Shown in pieces: positions 5,835-5,961 of a DNA stretch of 5,961 bases (position 1 is its first letter; each line of letters starts with the position of its first letter). Under the pieces are notes generated by a model. It saw nothing but the letters and a program-made list of their open reading frames with translations, searched no databases and had not been told where the DNA came from. The stretch comes from Pseudomonadota bacterium. Lineage in GTDB: Bacteria > Pseudomonadota > Alphaproteobacteria > Reyranellales > Reyranellaceae. The DNA lies in NCBI GenBank assembly GCA_023436825.1, contig JAEZHS010000487.1, positions 1 to 5,961 on the forward strand, in the 5' to 3' direction. Position numbers and translations under genes: made by a program.

Positions 5835-5961
5835 ATGACCTATGTCGTGACCGAGGCTTGCATCAAGTGCAAGTACATGGACTGCGTCGAAGTCTGCCCC
5901 GTGGATTGCTTCTACGAGGGCGAGAACATGCTGGTCATCAATCCGGACGAATGCATCGACT
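5835..5961 (+). CDS. fdxA: Seven-iron ferredoxin FdxA (3Fe-4S/4Fe-4S), N-terminal 42 residues, 3' truncated by window
   Basis: Small cytoplasmic electron carrier holding one [3Fe-4S] and one [4Fe-4S] cluster. The first residues [17 protein letters not shown] follow the Azotobacter FdI/FdxA pattern closely. By that comparison C9 and C17 are ligands of the 3Fe cluster (third ligand beyond the window), while C21 and C40 belong to the 4Fe cluster (the rest lie beyond the window). C12 and C25 are the usual extra cysteines of the family. About 42 of the expected 105-115 residues are visible. The start has AGGAG just upstream. It is transcribed away from the cyclase unit and shares the 337-bp intergenic region with it. 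In many alphaproteobacteria fdxA follows a small S4-domain RNA-binding gene and precedes carD; here the upstream neighbour is different, and the downstream one is not visible. The electron donor and acceptor cannot be told from sequence. Confidence -1.
   Translation, partial: MTYVVTEACIKCKYMDCVEVCPVDCFYEGENMLVINPDECID

Noticed and set aside
5563..5835. A 90-codon minus-strand frame in the intergenic region
   Set aside because: It would start with TTG inside the fdxA start region, has no ribosome binding site that I can see and shows no recognisable protein features.
1..5961. CRISPR array, tRNA/rRNA gene or insertion sequence
   Set aside because: No regularly spaced repeats, no cloverleaf-like or rRNA-like stretch, and no transposase or terminal inverted repeats were seen.

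Overview
The window is high-GC bacterial DNA. The organism is most likely an alphaproteobacterium of the Rhizobiales/Rhodospirillales type. Two genes point that way: the start of an FdxA-type seven-iron ferredoxin with a typical alphaproteobacterial N-terminus, and a class III adenylate cyclase fused to a TolB-like domain and TPRs, an architecture common in Bradyrhizobium and relatives. This assignment is an inference from protein style; no rRNA or other marker gene is present. Layout: (1) bases 1-530, plus strand, the C-terminal half of a calcineurin-like metallophosphoesterase whose start lies outside the window. (2) Bases 573-5497, minus strand, three co-directional genes read in the order cyclase (5497-3659), vanadium-haloperoxidase/PAP2-fold enzyme (3598-1799), G1 glutamic peptidase (1802-573). 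The first gap is 60 bp, and the second junction is a 4-bp ATGA stop/start overlap, so they are probably one transcription unit. (3) Bases 5498-5834, a 337-bp divergent intergenic region with a few short inverted repeats and no convincing gene. (4) Bases 5835-5961, plus strand, the first 42 codons of fdxA, cut by the window end. The minus-strand trio is the interesting part. It combines a nucleotide-cyclase signalling protein, a haloperoxidase-like enzyme with three phage-decoration-protein-like beta repeats inserted into it, and an eqolisin-type (G1) glutamic peptidase. The haloperoxidase-like protein keeps the vanadate/phosphate-binding residues (K467, R474, S496-G497-H498, R537, H543). The peptidase keeps the Gln/Glu catalytic dyad (Q195, E312) but has Gln in place of a usually conserved Glu (Q223). 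Neither enzyme has an evident N-terminal signal peptide. How the three genes cooperate is unknown. Coupled translation of the enzyme and the peptidase suggests co-production, and possibly that one processes or accompanies the other, but nothing in the sequence proves it.
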